Shown one piece after another: positions 13,864-23,006 of a stretch of DNA of 31,500 nucleotides. The stretch lies in the NCBI GenBank assembly GCA_034440275.1, contig JAWXBS010000122.1:1-31500 (forward strand). The letters run 5' to 3'. Each line of letters starts with the position of its first letter. Position 1 is the first letter of the stretch. Source of the stretch: VFBF01 sp034440275 (GTDB taxonomy: Bacteria > Pseudomonadota > Alphaproteobacteria > Caulobacterales > Aquidulcibacteraceae). Both the position numbers and the translations under genes were made by a program. The notes below the pieces were generated by a model that was not told the origin of the DNA, did not search any database, and saw nothing but the letters and a program-made list of their open reading frames with translations.

Positions 13864-14040
13864 ATGATGAACAAAATTCGTAACCTTCTGAAGTCCAAGG
13901 ACGGCGCGACGGCCATCGAGTACGGCCTCATTGCCGCGCTCATCGGCGTCGTGATCATCTCGGCCGTGACCGCGCTCGGCACCGGCATCGAAGCCAAGTT
14001 CATGGACATCGACACGGCGATCCGTTCGGCGAACCCGTAA
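13864..14040 (+). CDS. pilA: Flp/Fap-type major pilin (type IVb)
   Basis: 58 aa. The short leader (MMNKIRNLLKSKDG) ends at the Gly of the prepilin peptidase site, followed by ATAIEYGLIAALIGVVIISA, the Flp signature with Glu at mature position 5 and the adjacent Tyr. It is the subunit of the Tad pilus, cut by CpaA and extruded through CpaC. The ATG at 13864 has AAGGAG nine bases upstream. A two-hairpin terminator follows the stop, which would keep pilin mRNA abundant compared with the assembly genes. Confidence 0.96.
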   Translation: MMNKIRNLLKSKDGATAIEYGLIAALIGVVIISAVTALGTGIEAKFMDIDTAIRSANP

Positions 14041-14062
14041 TCGCCTGAACGAGCCAAAAGCT

Positions 14063-14140
14063 CCCCGGGCTCGCGCTTCGTGCGCGGGCCCGGACGGGGT
14101 TTCCGCCAGACGGCCCGCCAGATGTGCGGGCTATTTTTTT
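14063..14140 (+). terminator. Terminator or attenuator between pilA and cpaA
   Basis: First a long GC hairpin (14063-14099, stem GGGCTCGCGC with a TTCGT loop, outer CCCC/GGGG). Then GCCCGC/GCGGGC (14113-14118 and 14126-14131) followed directly by TATTTTTTT. This is a textbook intrinsic terminator. It lies 53 bases before the cpaA start, so cpaA and later genes must depend on read-through or another promoter. Confidence 0.85.
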
Positions 14141-14192
14141 GCCCGGCTTTTTCTCCGGAGCTTTGGCGTCCGCGCCGCGAGATGCGATCCTC

Positions 14193-14708
14193 ATGATCAT
14201 CGAATCGCTCGCCCCCGCCCTCTTCGTCCTGGTGTTTGTCGGGCTCGTCCTGACCGCAGCAGGCAACGATATCGCGTCGATGTTGATCCCGAACTGGGTG
14301 TCGATCGCGCTCGCCGTCGTGTTTCCGATCGCCGCGCTGGCGGCAGGCATGTCGTGGGCGGAGATCGGTTTGCACGCGCTCACGGGCGTGCTCGTCTTCG
14401 TTGCGGGCTTCATTCTTTTTTCGATCGGGGTGCTCGGCGGCGGCGACGTGAAAGTCATCGCGGGCGTCGCCGTGTGGACAGGAACTTCGGCCTTGTCCCC
14501 CTTCGCTTTCTGGACGACAGCCGCAGGCGGTGTCCTTGGTCTTGTCATTCTGCTCGCGCGCAAGCGCATGGCGCCTGCAGAAGGTCGCCCGGAATTCTTC
14601 AACCGGCTGCTTACACCGACGAAGGGCATTCCTTATGCGGTGGCGATTGCGGTCGGCGCGCTGGCGTCCTTGCCCGCACAACCGGTGGTCCAAGCGGCCT
14701 TCCGGTAA
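14193..14708 (+). CDS. cpaA: Prepilin peptidase CpaA (TadV, A24 family)
   Basis: 171 aa integral membrane aspartic protease. The two catalytic aspartates are in AAGNDIASMLIPNW (about residue 26) and LGGGDVKVIAG (the GxGD motif). About five membrane helices are visible. It removes the leader of PilA and the TadE-type pseudopilins. The ATG at 14193 (MIIESLAPALF) begins at the first helix. The frame is open 23 codons upstream, overlapping the terminator, so that start is unlikely. The gene ends 10 bases before a CtrA-type box and 84 before cpaB. Confidence 0.94.
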   Translation: MIIESLAPALFVLVFVGLVLTAAGNDIASMLIPNWVSIALAVVFPIAALAAGMSWAEIGLHALTGVLVFVAGFILFSIGVLGGGDVKVIAGVAVWTGTSALSPFAFWTTAAGGVLGLVILLARKRMAPAEGRPEFFNRLLTPTKGIPYAVAIAVGALASLPAQPVVQAAFR

Positions 14709-14718
14709 TTTCGCCTAT

Positions 14719-14733
14719 TAACTTCGCTTTAGC
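14719..14733. promoter_or_regulatory. CtrA-type box upstream of cpaB
   Basis: TTAA-CTTCGCT-TTAG differs from TTAA-N7-TTAA at one position. It lies in the cpaA-cpaB gap, about 60 bases before the cpaB ATG, so it could serve a separate promoter for cpaB onward. Confidence 0.4.
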
Positions 14734-14792
14734 CACGATCGTGATTGGTAGCCGCAACTGAAGCTTCGGCCCAATCCCTCGGGGGCGTCCCA

Positions 14793-15638
14793 ATGTCCGT
14801 TCGTCAGATCATAGTTCTCGCCGTGGCGCTCCTCGCCGCGATAGGAGCGCTCGTCATGGTGCGGGGCCTTGGCCGCAAGCCCGAGACCGCGCAAACGACA
14901 GTGGCCGTTTCCGGACCGCGCGTGCTTGTTGCATCGAAGGATGTCGCACTCGGCGTTGCTTTGCAGCCGGGCGACCTGGAATGGCGTCTGTGGACGGCGA
15001 CAGCGCTCAGCCCGAACTTCATTGAAGAAACGGAAGATCCCAAAGCGCTCGAAAACTACTCGGGCGCCGTGGCGCGCATGGGCCTCGTGGCCGGCGAGCC
15101 GATCATGGAAGGCCGCGTTGTAAAGCCCGGCGCGCAGGGCTTCATGGCCGCGATCGTGGCGCCAGGCTTCCGGGCCGTATCGGTGCCGATCAGCGAAGAA
15201 ACGGCGGCCGGCGGCTTCATTCTTCCCAACGACCGCGTGGACGTCATTCTGACCCGCAAGGTCGAGATCGCAGCGGTGGGTGGCGGCGCCTCCACCGAAG
15301 AAGTGCGCAGCGGCATCGTCCTGCAGGACATCCGCGTCCTCGCCATCGACAAGACCTTCAAGACCGATCCCGCAGCGACGGAGCCTGAGCCCATCGAAGG
15401 CTCGGTCGCACTTCTCGAACTCTCGCCGCGTGATTCGGAGCTGCTCGCGATGGCCGACGAGATGGGCGATCTCGCGCTCGCGCTTCGCCCGGTGATGCCC
15501 GCCAGCGCCACGGACAAGACCGGCTCGCAACGCCGTTCCAGCACGGCCCTCGAACAGAACACCACCCGCAACCAGGTTCGCGTCCACGCCTTCGGATCCG
15601 CCACGGATCAGACGGTCGCCACGCAGGGAGCCAACTAA
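14793..15638 (+). CDS. cpaB: Flp pilus assembly protein CpaB (RcpC)
   Basis: 281 aa. One N-terminal membrane anchor or signal (MSVRQIIVLAVALLAAIGAL) is followed by a SAF domain (about 45-110: RVLVASKDVALGVALQPGDLEW) and an RcpC-type domain with RAVSVPISEETAAGGFILPNDRVDVILT, then a polar tail. The protein is periplasmic and supports the CpaC secretin. The ATG at 14793 matches the membrane segment; a start 16 codons earlier is possible. Its stop overlaps the cpaC start as TAATG. Confidence 0.94.
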   Translation: MSVRQIIVLAVALLAAIGALVMVRGLGRKPETAQTTVAVSGPRVLVASKDVALGVALQPGDLEWRLWTATALSPNFIEETEDPKALENYSGAVARMGLVAGEPIMEGRVVKPGAQGFMAAIVAPGFRAVSVPISEETAAGGFILPNDRVDVILTRKVEIAAVGGGASTEEVRSGIVLQDIRVLAIDKTFKTDPAATEPEPIEGSVALLELSPRDSELLAMADEMGDLALALRPVMPASATDKTGSQRRSSTALEQNTTRNQVRVHAFGSATDQTVATQGAN

Positions 15639-17314
15639 TGAGACGCTCACCCCTCGCCGTCTCGCTCGCGGCGCTCCTCGCGTTCGCGCCGACGTTCAAC
15701 GCCAGCGCCGACCCGCAGGCGGCGGTCCAGCACATCCGCGTCACACGCGGCGGTGAAGGCGCCAACGCCAGCACGCTGACGCTGTCGCTCAACAAGGCCG
15801 CGATCATCGATCTGCCGGCGGACGCGCGCGATGTGCTGCTGTCCAACCCGGAAATCGCCGACGCGGTCGTGCGCACGGCGCGCCGCATCTACATCCTTGG
15901 CCGCAAGGTCGGCCAGACAAACGCCTTCTTCTTTGATGCGGCGGGCCGTCAGGTCGCCAACGTCGAGATCAGCGTGGAGCCCGATGTCGCGCCGCTGAAC
16001 GATCTCTTCCGCCGCTACGTGCCCAACACGAACGCGACGGCGGAAGCCATCAACGGCTCCTTCGTGCTTTCCGGTTCGGTGAAGAGTGCCTCCGAAGCCG
16101 AACGCGTTCTGCAGATCGCCAACCGCTTCGCGCAGAGTTCCGGCGGTGCAGCCGGAGCCGCATCAACCGGTGGTGCGTCGACGAACCAGCAGATCGTCAA
16201 TCTCATCGCCGTCGAGGGCCAGGAACAGGTCCTCGTGAAGGTCCGCATCGTCGAGATGAGCCGCACGCTGGTGCGTCAGCTCGGCGTGAACCTCAACGCG
16301 GAAAACCTCCTGAACCAGCTGCTGCCGGAAGACACCTTCATCAAGGTGGCGACGCAGAACGGCTACTCGATCGCGGGCCGCGCGCTTGGCGGACTTGCAG
16401 CGACGGGCGGCATCGCCGAAAGCATCCTGCGTCCGACGGGTCTCTCCTTCCCAGGCGCGAATGCGGGTTCGATCAATCCCGGATCCGCCGGCGTAGGCGG
16501 CTTCACGCAGACGCCGATCCAGGATCAGGCCGGCAACATCATCGGCACGCAAACGACCAACGGTCCCGGCACGCTGTCGACCGAAAGCCAGGTGGATGCT
16601 TCCATCGAGGCGTTCGAGCGCGTGGGCCTCTTGCGCGTGCTGGCCGAACCGAATCTCACGGCGATCTCCGGCGAGTCAGCGAAGTTCCTGGCGGGCGGTG
16701 AATTCCCCGTCCCTGTCCAAGCCGACGACGGCAAGATCAGCGTCGAGTTCAAGCCTTTCGGCGTGGGTCTCGCCTTTACGCCGGTGGTTCTCTCGCCGGG
16801 ACGGATTTCGCTCAAGCTCTCGACGGAAGTGAGCGAACTCACCTCCGAAGGCGCGTTCGGCACAGGCGACACGACATTCGTCGATGCGACCGGCCAACGT
16901 CAGGTCATCCGCGGCATCACCATTCCCGCGTTGCAGGTGCGGCGCGCGGAAACGACGGTGGAAATGCCATCGGGCGGCGCGCTCGTGATGGCGGGCCTCA
17001 TTCAGGAACGTACGCGTCAGGCGCTTGAGGGCATCCCCGGCGCGAAAGATCTGCCGGTGTTCGGTCCCCTCTTCCGCTCGCGCGATTTCGTGAACAACGA
17101 AACCGAACTCGTGATCATCGTCACGCCGTACCTCGTGCAGCCGACCGCGCCGAACCGTCTGCGCACGCCGGCCGACGGATTCCGTGTCGCATCGGAACGC
17201 GAGACGATCCTCAGCGGCCGTCTCAACGCCATCTACCGCGCGCCGGAAGGCGCCGAAAACCGCTCGCTCGCCGGCCCGCACGGCCACGTCATCGAAGGAA
17301 GGCCCGCGCAATGA
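15638..17314 (+). CDS. cpaC: Pilus secretin CpaC (RcpA)
   Basis: 558 aa outer-membrane secretin. It has a signal peptide 1-24 (ending NASA), a pilus N-terminal domain at about 30-110 (IIDLPADARDVLLSNPEIADAVV; GRKVGQTNAFFFD), a BON-like stretch (AINGSFVLSGSVKSASEAERVL), and a C-terminal secretin domain at about 320-525 with the conserved 'VEMPSGGALVMAGLIQE' and 'TELVIIVTPYLVQP'. Twelve or more subunits of this family form the pore through which the pilus passes. Glycine-rich inserts occur at about 165-180 and 265-290. It overlaps both neighbours by one to four bases. Confidence 0.95.
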   Translation: MRRSPLAVSLAALLAFAPTFNASADPQAAVQHIRVTRGGEGANASTLTLSLNKAAIIDLPADARDVLLSNPEIADAVVRTARRIYILGRKVGQTNAFFFDAAGRQVANVEISVEPDVAPLNDLFRRYVPNTNATAEAINGSFVLSGSVKSASEAERVLQIANRFAQSSGGAAGAASTGGASTNQQIVNLIAVEGQEQVLVKVRIVEMSRTLVRQLGVNLNAENLLNQLLPEDTFIKVATQNGYSIAGRALGGLAATGGIAESILRPTGLSFPGANAGSINPGSAGVGGFTQTPIQDQAGNIIGTQTTNGPGTLSTESQVDASIEAFERVGLLRVLAEPNLTAISGESAKFLAGGEFPVPVQADDGKISVEFKPFGVGLAFTPVVLSPGRISLKLSTEVSELTSEGAFGTGDTTFVDATGQRQVIRGITIPALQVRRAETTVEMPSGGALVMAGLIQERTRQALEGIPGAKDLPVFGPLFRSRDFVNNETELVIIVTPYLVQPTAPNRLRTPADGFRVASERETILSGRLNAIYRAPEGAENRSLAGPHGHVIEGRPAQ

Positions 17315-18009
17315 AGACGATCCTTTCCGCCGGCATGAAGGTCGCTGCGGGAGCCGCCGTGCTGCTCAGCTCGGCGTGCATGACCAAACCCGCGCCCGCA
17401 GACGCCAACCTCACGTCGATCGCCGATCGTCACCGCATCGCGGTGGCCGAAGCCTCCGAACGACTTGAAATTCCGGTCGCTGCCGAAGACACGACGCTTG
17501 TCGGCGACGGCGTGACCAAGGTCGACACTTTCGCACGTCTCTATGCGCGTCAGGGCCATGGCGTCCTGGTGATGAGCGCGCCGACGGGCGGCGCGAATGC
17601 CGCCGCCGCCACGCGCGTCGCGCAGGATGTGCGGCTGCGGCTCGCCGGAGCCGGAGTGCCGTTCGCCGCCATGGCGGCGACCACCTATGATGGCGCGGCG
17701 CAAGGCACGGCGCCGATCGTGCTCACCTTCTCGCGCTTCGACGCGACCGCGCCGGATTGCGAACCGCTGTGGTCGCAGGATCTCGCGCACAGCCCCGACA
17801 ACCAGCCGTGGAACAGCTTCGGCTGCTCCGCACAGGCCAACCTCGCAGCGATGATCTCCGATCCGGCCGATCTTCTCGGACCACGGCAGGAAGATCCTCG
17901 CGACGCCGCACGACGCGCCCGCGTGCTTGAAGCCTATCGTCAAGGCCAGCAGACCCACGCCAATCGCTCCAGCGATGAACGCGTGCAGGTCAGCGACGCT
18001 GTTCGGTGA
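17311..18009 (+). CDS. cpaD: Pilus assembly lipoprotein CpaD
   Basis: 232 aa. The lipobox LLSSAC places the lipidated cysteine at residue 23. The mature part fits the CpaD family: 'VDTFARLYARQGHGVLVMSAPTGG', 'RFDATAPDCEPLWSQDL', and the conserved 'NQPWNSFGCSAQANLAAMISDPADLLGPR'. It is an outer-membrane lipoprotein thought to help the CpaC secretin insert. ATGA overlap with cpaC indicates translational coupling. Confidence 0.95.
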   Translation: MKTILSAGMKVAAGAAVLLSSACMTKPAPADANLTSIADRHRIAVAEASERLEIPVAAEDTTLVGDGVTKVDTFARLYARQGHGVLVMSAPTGGANAAAATRVAQDVRLRLAGAGVPFAAMAATTYDGAAQGTAPIVLTFSRFDATAPDCEPLWSQDLAHSPDNQPWNSFGCSAQANLAAMISDPADLLGPRQEDPRDAARRARVLEAYRQGQQTHANRSSDERVQVSDAVR

Positions 18010-18016
18010 GGACACG

Positions 18017-19462
18017 ATGAAGCCACTTGAAGAAGAAGACGTCTGGGGAACGCCGGAGTTTGCCGAGGACGATCTTTCGTTCCCCGCCAACGACGACTTC
18101 ACGTTCGGATCGGGCGATCTCGAAGGCGAGTTTCCGGCGGATTTCAGCGACGATGCTTTTCTGAAGTCCCTGCAGGACGACCCGCTGCCGGAACTGCAGC
18201 ACACGCCGATGGAGTCGACTGGGCCGGCGCAGACATTTGCGTTCATGCCGGGCGGCAACGTCGGCGACCAACCGATTCCGCGCATCCGCATCCGTGCCTA
18301 TTCGGATCGACCGGAAATCGCCAACCTCCTTCAACAGGTTTCCGCGGACCGTCGGCTTGCGAAAACCGAGTTCGAGATGGAGCACGGCGGAATCGACGGC
18401 GCCATCGCCTACTGCGCCAGTGCGCCCAGCCCGAACCTGCTCATCCTCGATACGACGGCGACGCCGACCGAACTTCTCACGAAGCTCGACCGCCTCGCCG
18501 AGCACGTCGAGGAAGGCTCGAAGGTCGTCATCATCGGCGCAGCCAACGACATCGGTCTTTTCCGCGAACTCATGAGCCGCGGCGTCAGCGAATATCTCGT
18601 GCCGCCGCTGCAGCCGCTGCAGATCATCCGCGCGATCTCGTCGCTCTACGTGAACCCCGAGAAGCCGTTCGCGGGCAAGGTCATCTCGGTCGTCGGCGCC
18701 AAGGGCGGCGTCGGCGCCTCTACCGTGGCGCACAACCTCGCATGGCTGATCGCCGAGCGCTTCCAAGCCAACACGACGATGGTCGATCTCGACCTGTCGT
18801 TCGGCACCGGAGCGCTCGACTTCAACCAGGAGCCGCAACAGACAGTCGCAGAAGCCCTGCTGTCGCCGGATCGCGTCGACGAAGTCTTCCTCGATCGCCT
18901 GCTGATGCGTCAGACCGAGCGTCTCATGCTCTTCTGCGCGCCAGCGACCTTGGAGCGCGAATTCGAGATCGACCCCGAAGCCTTCGAGATCGTCATCGAT
19001 CGCGTGCGTCGCAGCGCGCCGTTCGTCGTGCTCGACATGCCGCACGTGTGGACGCCGTGGGTGCGCCAGACGCTGCTGTCCACCGACGAAGTGGTGGTCG
19101 TGGCGACGCCGGAACTCGCGAGTCTGCGCAACGCCAAGAACATGATCGACCGGATCAAGAACGCCCGCCCGCACGACCAACCGCCCATCGTGGTGCTGAA
19201 CATGACGGGCATCGCCAAGCGACCGGAAATTCCGGTGAAGGACTTCGGCGATGCGCTCGGCATCGAGCCGTCTGTCGTTCTGCCCTTCGAACCGCAGATG
19301 TTCGGCATAGCCGCCAACAACGGCCAGATGATCGGCGAGATGGCCGCGACCTCGAAGACGGGTATGGCGCTGGAAGAACTCGCGGCGCGTCTCTGCGGTC
19401 GGCAGGTCGTGGTGAAGAAAAAGAGCTCGCTGATCGAGCGGCTGCCGATGTTGAAGCGCTGA
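18017..19462 (+). CDS. cpaE: Pilus localisation ATPase CpaE (TadZ)
   Basis: 481 aa. Residues 1-65 are highly acidic and probably disordered (EEEDVWGTPEFAEDDLSFPA). About 85-215 is a degenerate receiver-like domain ('PNLLILDTTATP', 'SEYLVPPLQPLQIIRAI'). The rest is a MinD/ParA-type ATPase with deviant Walker A GAKGGVGAST and MVDLDLSFGTGALDF. TadZ/CpaE proteins mark the pole where the Tad machine assembles. The start at 18017 has GAGGA upstream and follows cpaD by seven bases; a start inside cpaD would add 30 non-family residues. Confidence 0.95.
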   Translation: MKPLEEEDVWGTPEFAEDDLSFPANDDFTFGSGDLEGEFPADFSDDAFLKSLQDDPLPELQHTPMESTGPAQTFAFMPGGNVGDQPIPRIRIRAYSDRPEIANLLQQVSADRRLAKTEFEMEHGGIDGAIAYCASAPSPNLLILDTTATPTELLTKLDRLAEHVEEGSKVVIIGAANDIGLFRELMSRGVSEYLVPPLQPLQIIRAISSLYVNPEKPFAGKVISVVGAKGGVGASTVAHNLAWLIAERFQANTTMVDLDLSFGTGALDFNQEPQQTVAEALLSPDRVDEVFLDRLLMRQTERLMLFCAPATLEREFEIDPEAFEIVIDRVRRSAPFVVLDMPHVWTPWVRQTLLSTDEVVVVATPELASLRNAKNMIDRIKNARPHDQPPIVVLNMTGIAKRPEIPVKDFGDALGIEPSVVLPFEPQMFGIAANNGQMIGEMAATSKTGMALEELAARLCGRQVVVKKKSSLIERLPMLKR

Positions 19463-19470
19463 GGTTTTAG

Positions 19471-20961
19471 ATGTTCGGCAAGCGAACCGTTGGAGATGCG
19501 CCTGCTCAAGAGCCAGGAGTGCGCCCGGCTGCGCCCGCGATGCCGAAGCTTGCGGCGGCGCCCGCTCCCGCACCTGCCGCAGCACCCCCTCCTGGCGTCG
19601 CGCCTCAACAGGGGGCGATCGTCAACAAGACGCGTGCGCCCTTGGCGCCTTCGAAGGAAGTCCAGCCCACCGGTGAGTTCCGGTCCGAAGAATACTACCG
19701 GATCAAGTCGACGATCTTCAACGCGCTGATCGAGACCATCGATCTGGCGCAACTCGCGCAGCTCGACGCCGCCAGCGCGCGAGATGAAATCCGCGACATC
19801 GTCGCCGAGATCATCTCGATCAAGAACGTCGTCATGTCGATCGCCGAGCAGGAAGTCCTGCTCGATGACATCTGCAACGACGTTCTCGGCTATGGCCCAC
19901 TCGAACCCCTGCTGGCGCGCGACGACATCGCCGACATCATGGTCAACGGCGCCCAGACCGTCTTCATCGAAGTCGCCGGCAAGGTGCAGAAGACGGGAAT
20001 CCGCTTCCGCGACAATGCGCAGCTTATGAACATCTGCCAGCGCATCGTCAGCCAGGTCGGCCGTCGCGTCGATGAATCGTCACCGATATGCGACGCGCGC
20101 TTGCCCGACGGCTCTCGCGTCAACGTCATCGCGCCGCCATTGGCGATCGACGGGCCCACCCTCACCATCCGGAAGTTCAAGAAGGACAAGCTGAAGCTCC
20201 ACAACCTCGTGGAGTTCGGCTCGATCTCTCCGGCCGGCGCAAAGGTGCTCTCGATCATCGGCGCGTGCCGATGCAACACGCTGATCTCCGGCGGCACGGG
20301 CTCCGGCAAGACGACCCTGCTCAACACGCTGACCGCGTTCATCGATCCGGCGGAACGGGTCGTGACCTGCGAAGACGCCGCCGAACTGCAGCTGCAACAA
20401 CCGCACGTCGTGCGCCTCGAAACACGCCCGCCGAACCTTGAAGGCTCCGGCACCGTGACGATGACCGACCTCGTCAAGAACTGCCTTCGCATGCGTCCTG
20501 ACCGCATCATCGTCGGCGAAGTCCGCGGCCCCGAAGCGTTCGATCTCCTGCAGGCGATGAACACCGGCCACGACGGGTCGATGGGCACACTGCACGCGAA
20601 CACACCGCGCGAAGCCCTTTCGCGTCTTGAGTCGATGATCACGATGGGCGGCTTCAGCCTGCCCTCGAAGACCATCCGCGAGATCATCGTCGGCTCGCTC
20701 GACATCGTGATCCAGGCCGCGCGTCTGCGTGACGGTTCGCGGCGCATCACCGCGATAACGGAAGTGATTGGCCTCGAAGGCGATACGGTCATCACGCAAG
20801 ACCTGCTGACCTTCGAAATCCAGGGCGAAGACGCCAATGGTCGTATCGTCGGACGGCACCGCTCCACCGGCATCGGTCGCCCGCGCTTCTGGGACCGCGC
20901 GAAGTACTACGGTCTCGAGAAGGAGCTTGCGCAAGCGCTCGACGAAGCGGAGGCCGCGTGA
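19471..20961 (+). CDS. cpaF: Pilus motor ATPase CpaF (TadA, VirB11-like)
   Basis: 496 aa. A proline/alanine-rich linker spans about 10-55. The N-terminal domain follows, then the secretion ATPase core with Walker A ISGGTGSGKTTLLNTL (about 272-287), the Asp box (VVTCEDAAELQLQQPHVVRLE), Walker B DRIIVGEVRGPEAFDLLQAM, and the His box GSMGTLHANTPREAL. It powers pilus extension, and in Caulobacter also retraction. It lies eight bases after cpaE and overlaps tadB by one base (TGATG). Confidence 0.97.
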   Translation: MFGKRTVGDAPAQEPGVRPAAPAMPKLAAAPAPAPAAAPPPGVAPQQGAIVNKTRAPLAPSKEVQPTGEFRSEEYYRIKSTIFNALIETIDLAQLAQLDAASARDEIRDIVAEIISIKNVVMSIAEQEVLLDDICNDVLGYGPLEPLLARDDIADIMVNGAQTVFIEVAGKVQKTGIRFRDNAQLMNICQRIVSQVGRRVDESSPICDARLPDGSRVNVIAPPLAIDGPTLTIRKFKKDKLKLHNLVEFGSISPAGAKVLSIIGACRCNTLISGGTGSGKTTLLNTLTAFIDPAERVVTCEDAAELQLQQPHVVRLETRPPNLEGSGTVTMTDLVKNCLRMRPDRIIVGEVRGPEAFDLLQAMNTGHDGSMGTLHANTPREALSRLESMITMGGFSLPSKTIREIIVGSLDIVIQAARLRDGSRRITAITEVIGLEGDTVITQDLLTFEIQGEDANGRIVGRHRSTGIGRPRFWDRAKYYGLEKELAQALDEAEAA

Positions 20962-21938
20962 TGGAAATCCTCGTCGCCATTCTCGCCTTCCTCGCGGTCG
21001 CCGGCGTCGGTGTCGCGCTCACGATGTCGCCAGGCTCGGACAAGTCCGCCAAGCGCGCGCGTGACCTCGTGTCCGGCAAAGGCACCCGCGTGCGCAAGGA
21101 TGCGACCGCTGAAGCCACCGCGAAGCGTCGCGCTAGCGTGCAGGAAAATCTGCGCGACATGGCGCGCCAACAACAGACGTCGCGCAAAAATCTTCTTTCG
21201 GTGAAGTCACGCCTGGTGCAGGCGGGAACTTCGATCAGCGCTTCCACCTTCTGGATGTTTTCCGCAGGCAGCGGCGTCGTCTTCGGCGCCATCGCCTTTG
21301 TCGCTTCGGGATTCAGTCCGATCTGGGGCGGCGCGGCGCTGGTCGTGATGGGTCTTGGCCTGCCCCGCTGGGTTCTGGGCATGCTGATTACGAAGCGCCA
21401 GAAAAACTTCGTCAACCAGCTCGCCGACGGCATCGACGTCATCGTCCGCGGCGTGAAATCCGGCCTGCCGCTCAACCAGTGCCTGCGCACCATCGCATCG
21501 GAAAGCCCCGAACCGCTGCGCTCCGAATTCCGCATGATCGTCGACGGTCAGGCCATGGGCGTGCCGCTTGATGACAATCTGGACCGCATGTACGAGCGCA
21601 TGCCGCTGCCGGAAGTAAACTTCTTCAACATCGTGCTCGGCATTCAGCAGAAGACGGGCGGCAACCTCTCCGAAGCACTGGGCAACCTTTCGGCCGTGCT
21701 GCGTTCGCGCAAGCTGCTGCGCGAGAAGGTCAAGGCGCTGGCGTCGGAAGCGGTCGCGTCGGCGATGATCATCGGCTCCCTGCCGTTCGTCGTGATGGGG
21801 CTCGTTTACATGGTTCGCCCCGCCTACATGTCAATCCTGTTCACGACCTCGCAGGGCAACCTTATCCTGCTCGCCGCCGGCGTGATGATGTCCATGGGCA
21901 TCTTCATCATGCGCAGCATGATCAACTTCAAGTTCTGA
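20961..21938 (+). CDS. tadB: Pilus platform protein TadB
   Basis: 325 aa. An N-terminal membrane helix (MEILVAILAFLAVAGVGVAL) is followed by a basic cytoplasmic stretch, two membrane helices (about 95-140), and the T2SS-F domain (about 160-290: 'LADGIDVIVRGVKSGLPLNQCLRTIASE', 'LGIQQKTGGNLSEALGNLSAVLRSR') before the last helices. With TadC it forms the inner-membrane platform turned by CpaF. The ATG at 20961 overlaps the cpaF stop; a GTG three bases earlier is also possible. Confidence 0.95.
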   Translation: MEILVAILAFLAVAGVGVALTMSPGSDKSAKRARDLVSGKGTRVRKDATAEATAKRRASVQENLRDMARQQQTSRKNLLSVKSRLVQAGTSISASTFWMFSAGSGVVFGAIAFVASGFSPIWGGAALVVMGLGLPRWVLGMLITKRQKNFVNQLADGIDVIVRGVKSGLPLNQCLRTIASESPEPLRSEFRMIVDGQAMGVPLDDNLDRMYERMPLPEVNFFNIVLGIQQKTGGNLSEALGNLSAVLRSRKLLREKVKALASEAVASAMIIGSLPFVVMGLVYMVRPAYMSILFTTSQGNLILLAAGVMMSMGIFIMRSMINFKF

Positions 21939-21952
21939 CGGGAACGCGCGCC

Positions 21953-22924
21953 ATGAACTGGTTAGACACGGTCACCGACCCCGCCAATGTCGCCGCCGCA
22001 CTCGCGGGTGTTGCGTGCTTCGCGACAGTCTTGTCGGTCGCGTCGCCCATGTTCCAGACCAACCAGCTCGGTGCGCGCCTCAAGGCGGTGTCCGAGCGCC
22101 GTGAAGAACTGCGCCGCAAGAGCCGCGCCGCACTCGAAAAAAAAGCCACGCTGCGCCAGACGCAGACCGGCTTCGTCAACGACATGGTGCAGCGCTTCGA
22201 TCTGCAGAAGGCGCTCAAGGACGATTCGCTGCAGATGAAAATGATGCAGGCGGGTCTGCGCGGCCCCCGCCCGGTTTCGATGTTCTACTTCGCGCGCGCC
22301 GCCCTGCCCATCGGGTTTGCGATCGCCGCGTTCCTTTATCTCACCATCATGGGCGAAAAGCTCGGCCTCAACGGGTCCGCGCAGTTGCTCATTGTCACTG
22401 TCGCAGCGGCTGCGGGCTTCTACGGCCCGAACATCTATCTTACCAACGTCATCGCCAAACGCCGCGACGCGATCATGCAGGCCTTTCCCGACACGCTCGA
22501 CATGCTGCTGATCTGCGTCGAGTCGGGCATGTCCATCGAAATGGCGCTGCAACGCGTCGGACAGGAAATCGCGGCTTCGTCGATCGAACTCGCCGAGGAG
22601 CTTGCGCTGACCTGCGCAGAGCTCTCGTATCTGCCGGAACGCCGCATGGCTTATGAGAACCTCGCGCGCCGCACCAACCACCCCGGCGTGAAATCGGTGG
22701 CGATGGCGCTGACGCAGGCGGAACGCTACGGCACGCCGCTGGGCTCTGCGCTGCGCGTCATGGCGAAGGAAAATCGCGAACTGCGTCTCTCGGCGGCGGA
22801 AAAGAAGGCGGCCGCCCTGCCGCCGAAACTGACCGTGCCGATGATCATCTTCTTCCTGCCCGTGCTGATGATGGTCATCCTCGGGCCGGCGATGATCCAG
22901 ATCATGGCGATGCTGGACAAGTAG
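21953..22924 (+). CDS. tadC: Pilus platform protein TadC
   Basis: 323 aa and a partner of TadB. The T2SS-F domain is at about 180-300, with 'FPDTLDMLLICVESGMSIEMALQRVGQEI', 'NLARRTNHPGVKSVAMALTQAERYGTPLGSALRVMAKENRELR', and the closing helix 'LTVPMIIFFLPVLMMVILGPAMIQI'. Earlier membrane helices are at about 10-27 and 105-150. It is the last gene of the plus-strand run, 14 bases after tadB. A strong hairpin follows. Confidence 0.95.
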   Translation: MNWLDTVTDPANVAAALAGVACFATVLSVASPMFQTNQLGARLKAVSERREELRRKSRAALEKKATLRQTQTGFVNDMVQRFDLQKALKDDSLQMKMMQAGLRGPRPVSMFYFARAALPIGFAIAAFLYLTIMGEKLGLNGSAQLLIVTVAAAAGFYGPNIYLTNVIAKRRDAIMQAFPDTLDMLLICVESGMSIEMALQRVGQEIAASSIELAEELALTCAELSYLPERRMAYENLARRTNHPGVKSVAMALTQAERYGTPLGSALRVMAKENRELRLSAAEKKAAALPPKLTVPMIIFFLPVLMMVILGPAMIQIMAMLDK

Positions 22925-22954
22925 CGCGACGACACGCAGTTACTTCGAAACGAA

Positions 22955-22988
22955 ACGGCCCCGGTTCAATCCGGGGCCGTTGTTGCTT
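22955..22988. terminator. Bidirectional terminator between tadC and tadD
   Basis: Perfect 10-bp stem ACGGCCCCGG/CCGGGGCCGT (22955-22964 and 22971-22980) with a TTCAAT loop. It is followed by TGTTGCTT on the plus strand and by TTTCGTTTCG on the minus strand. It sits between convergent stop codons. Confidence 0.8.
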
Positions 22989-23006
22989 CAAGTGTAATTG
23001 CGCAGG

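Noticed and set aside
17990..19585. 531-codon minus-strand open frame
   Set aside because: Antisense to cpaE; Arg/His-rich shadow translation.
22955..22980. GGTTCAATCC, reminiscent of a tRNA T-loop
   Set aside because: It is the loop of a perfect terminator hairpin; no tRNA cloverleaf can be drawn around it.
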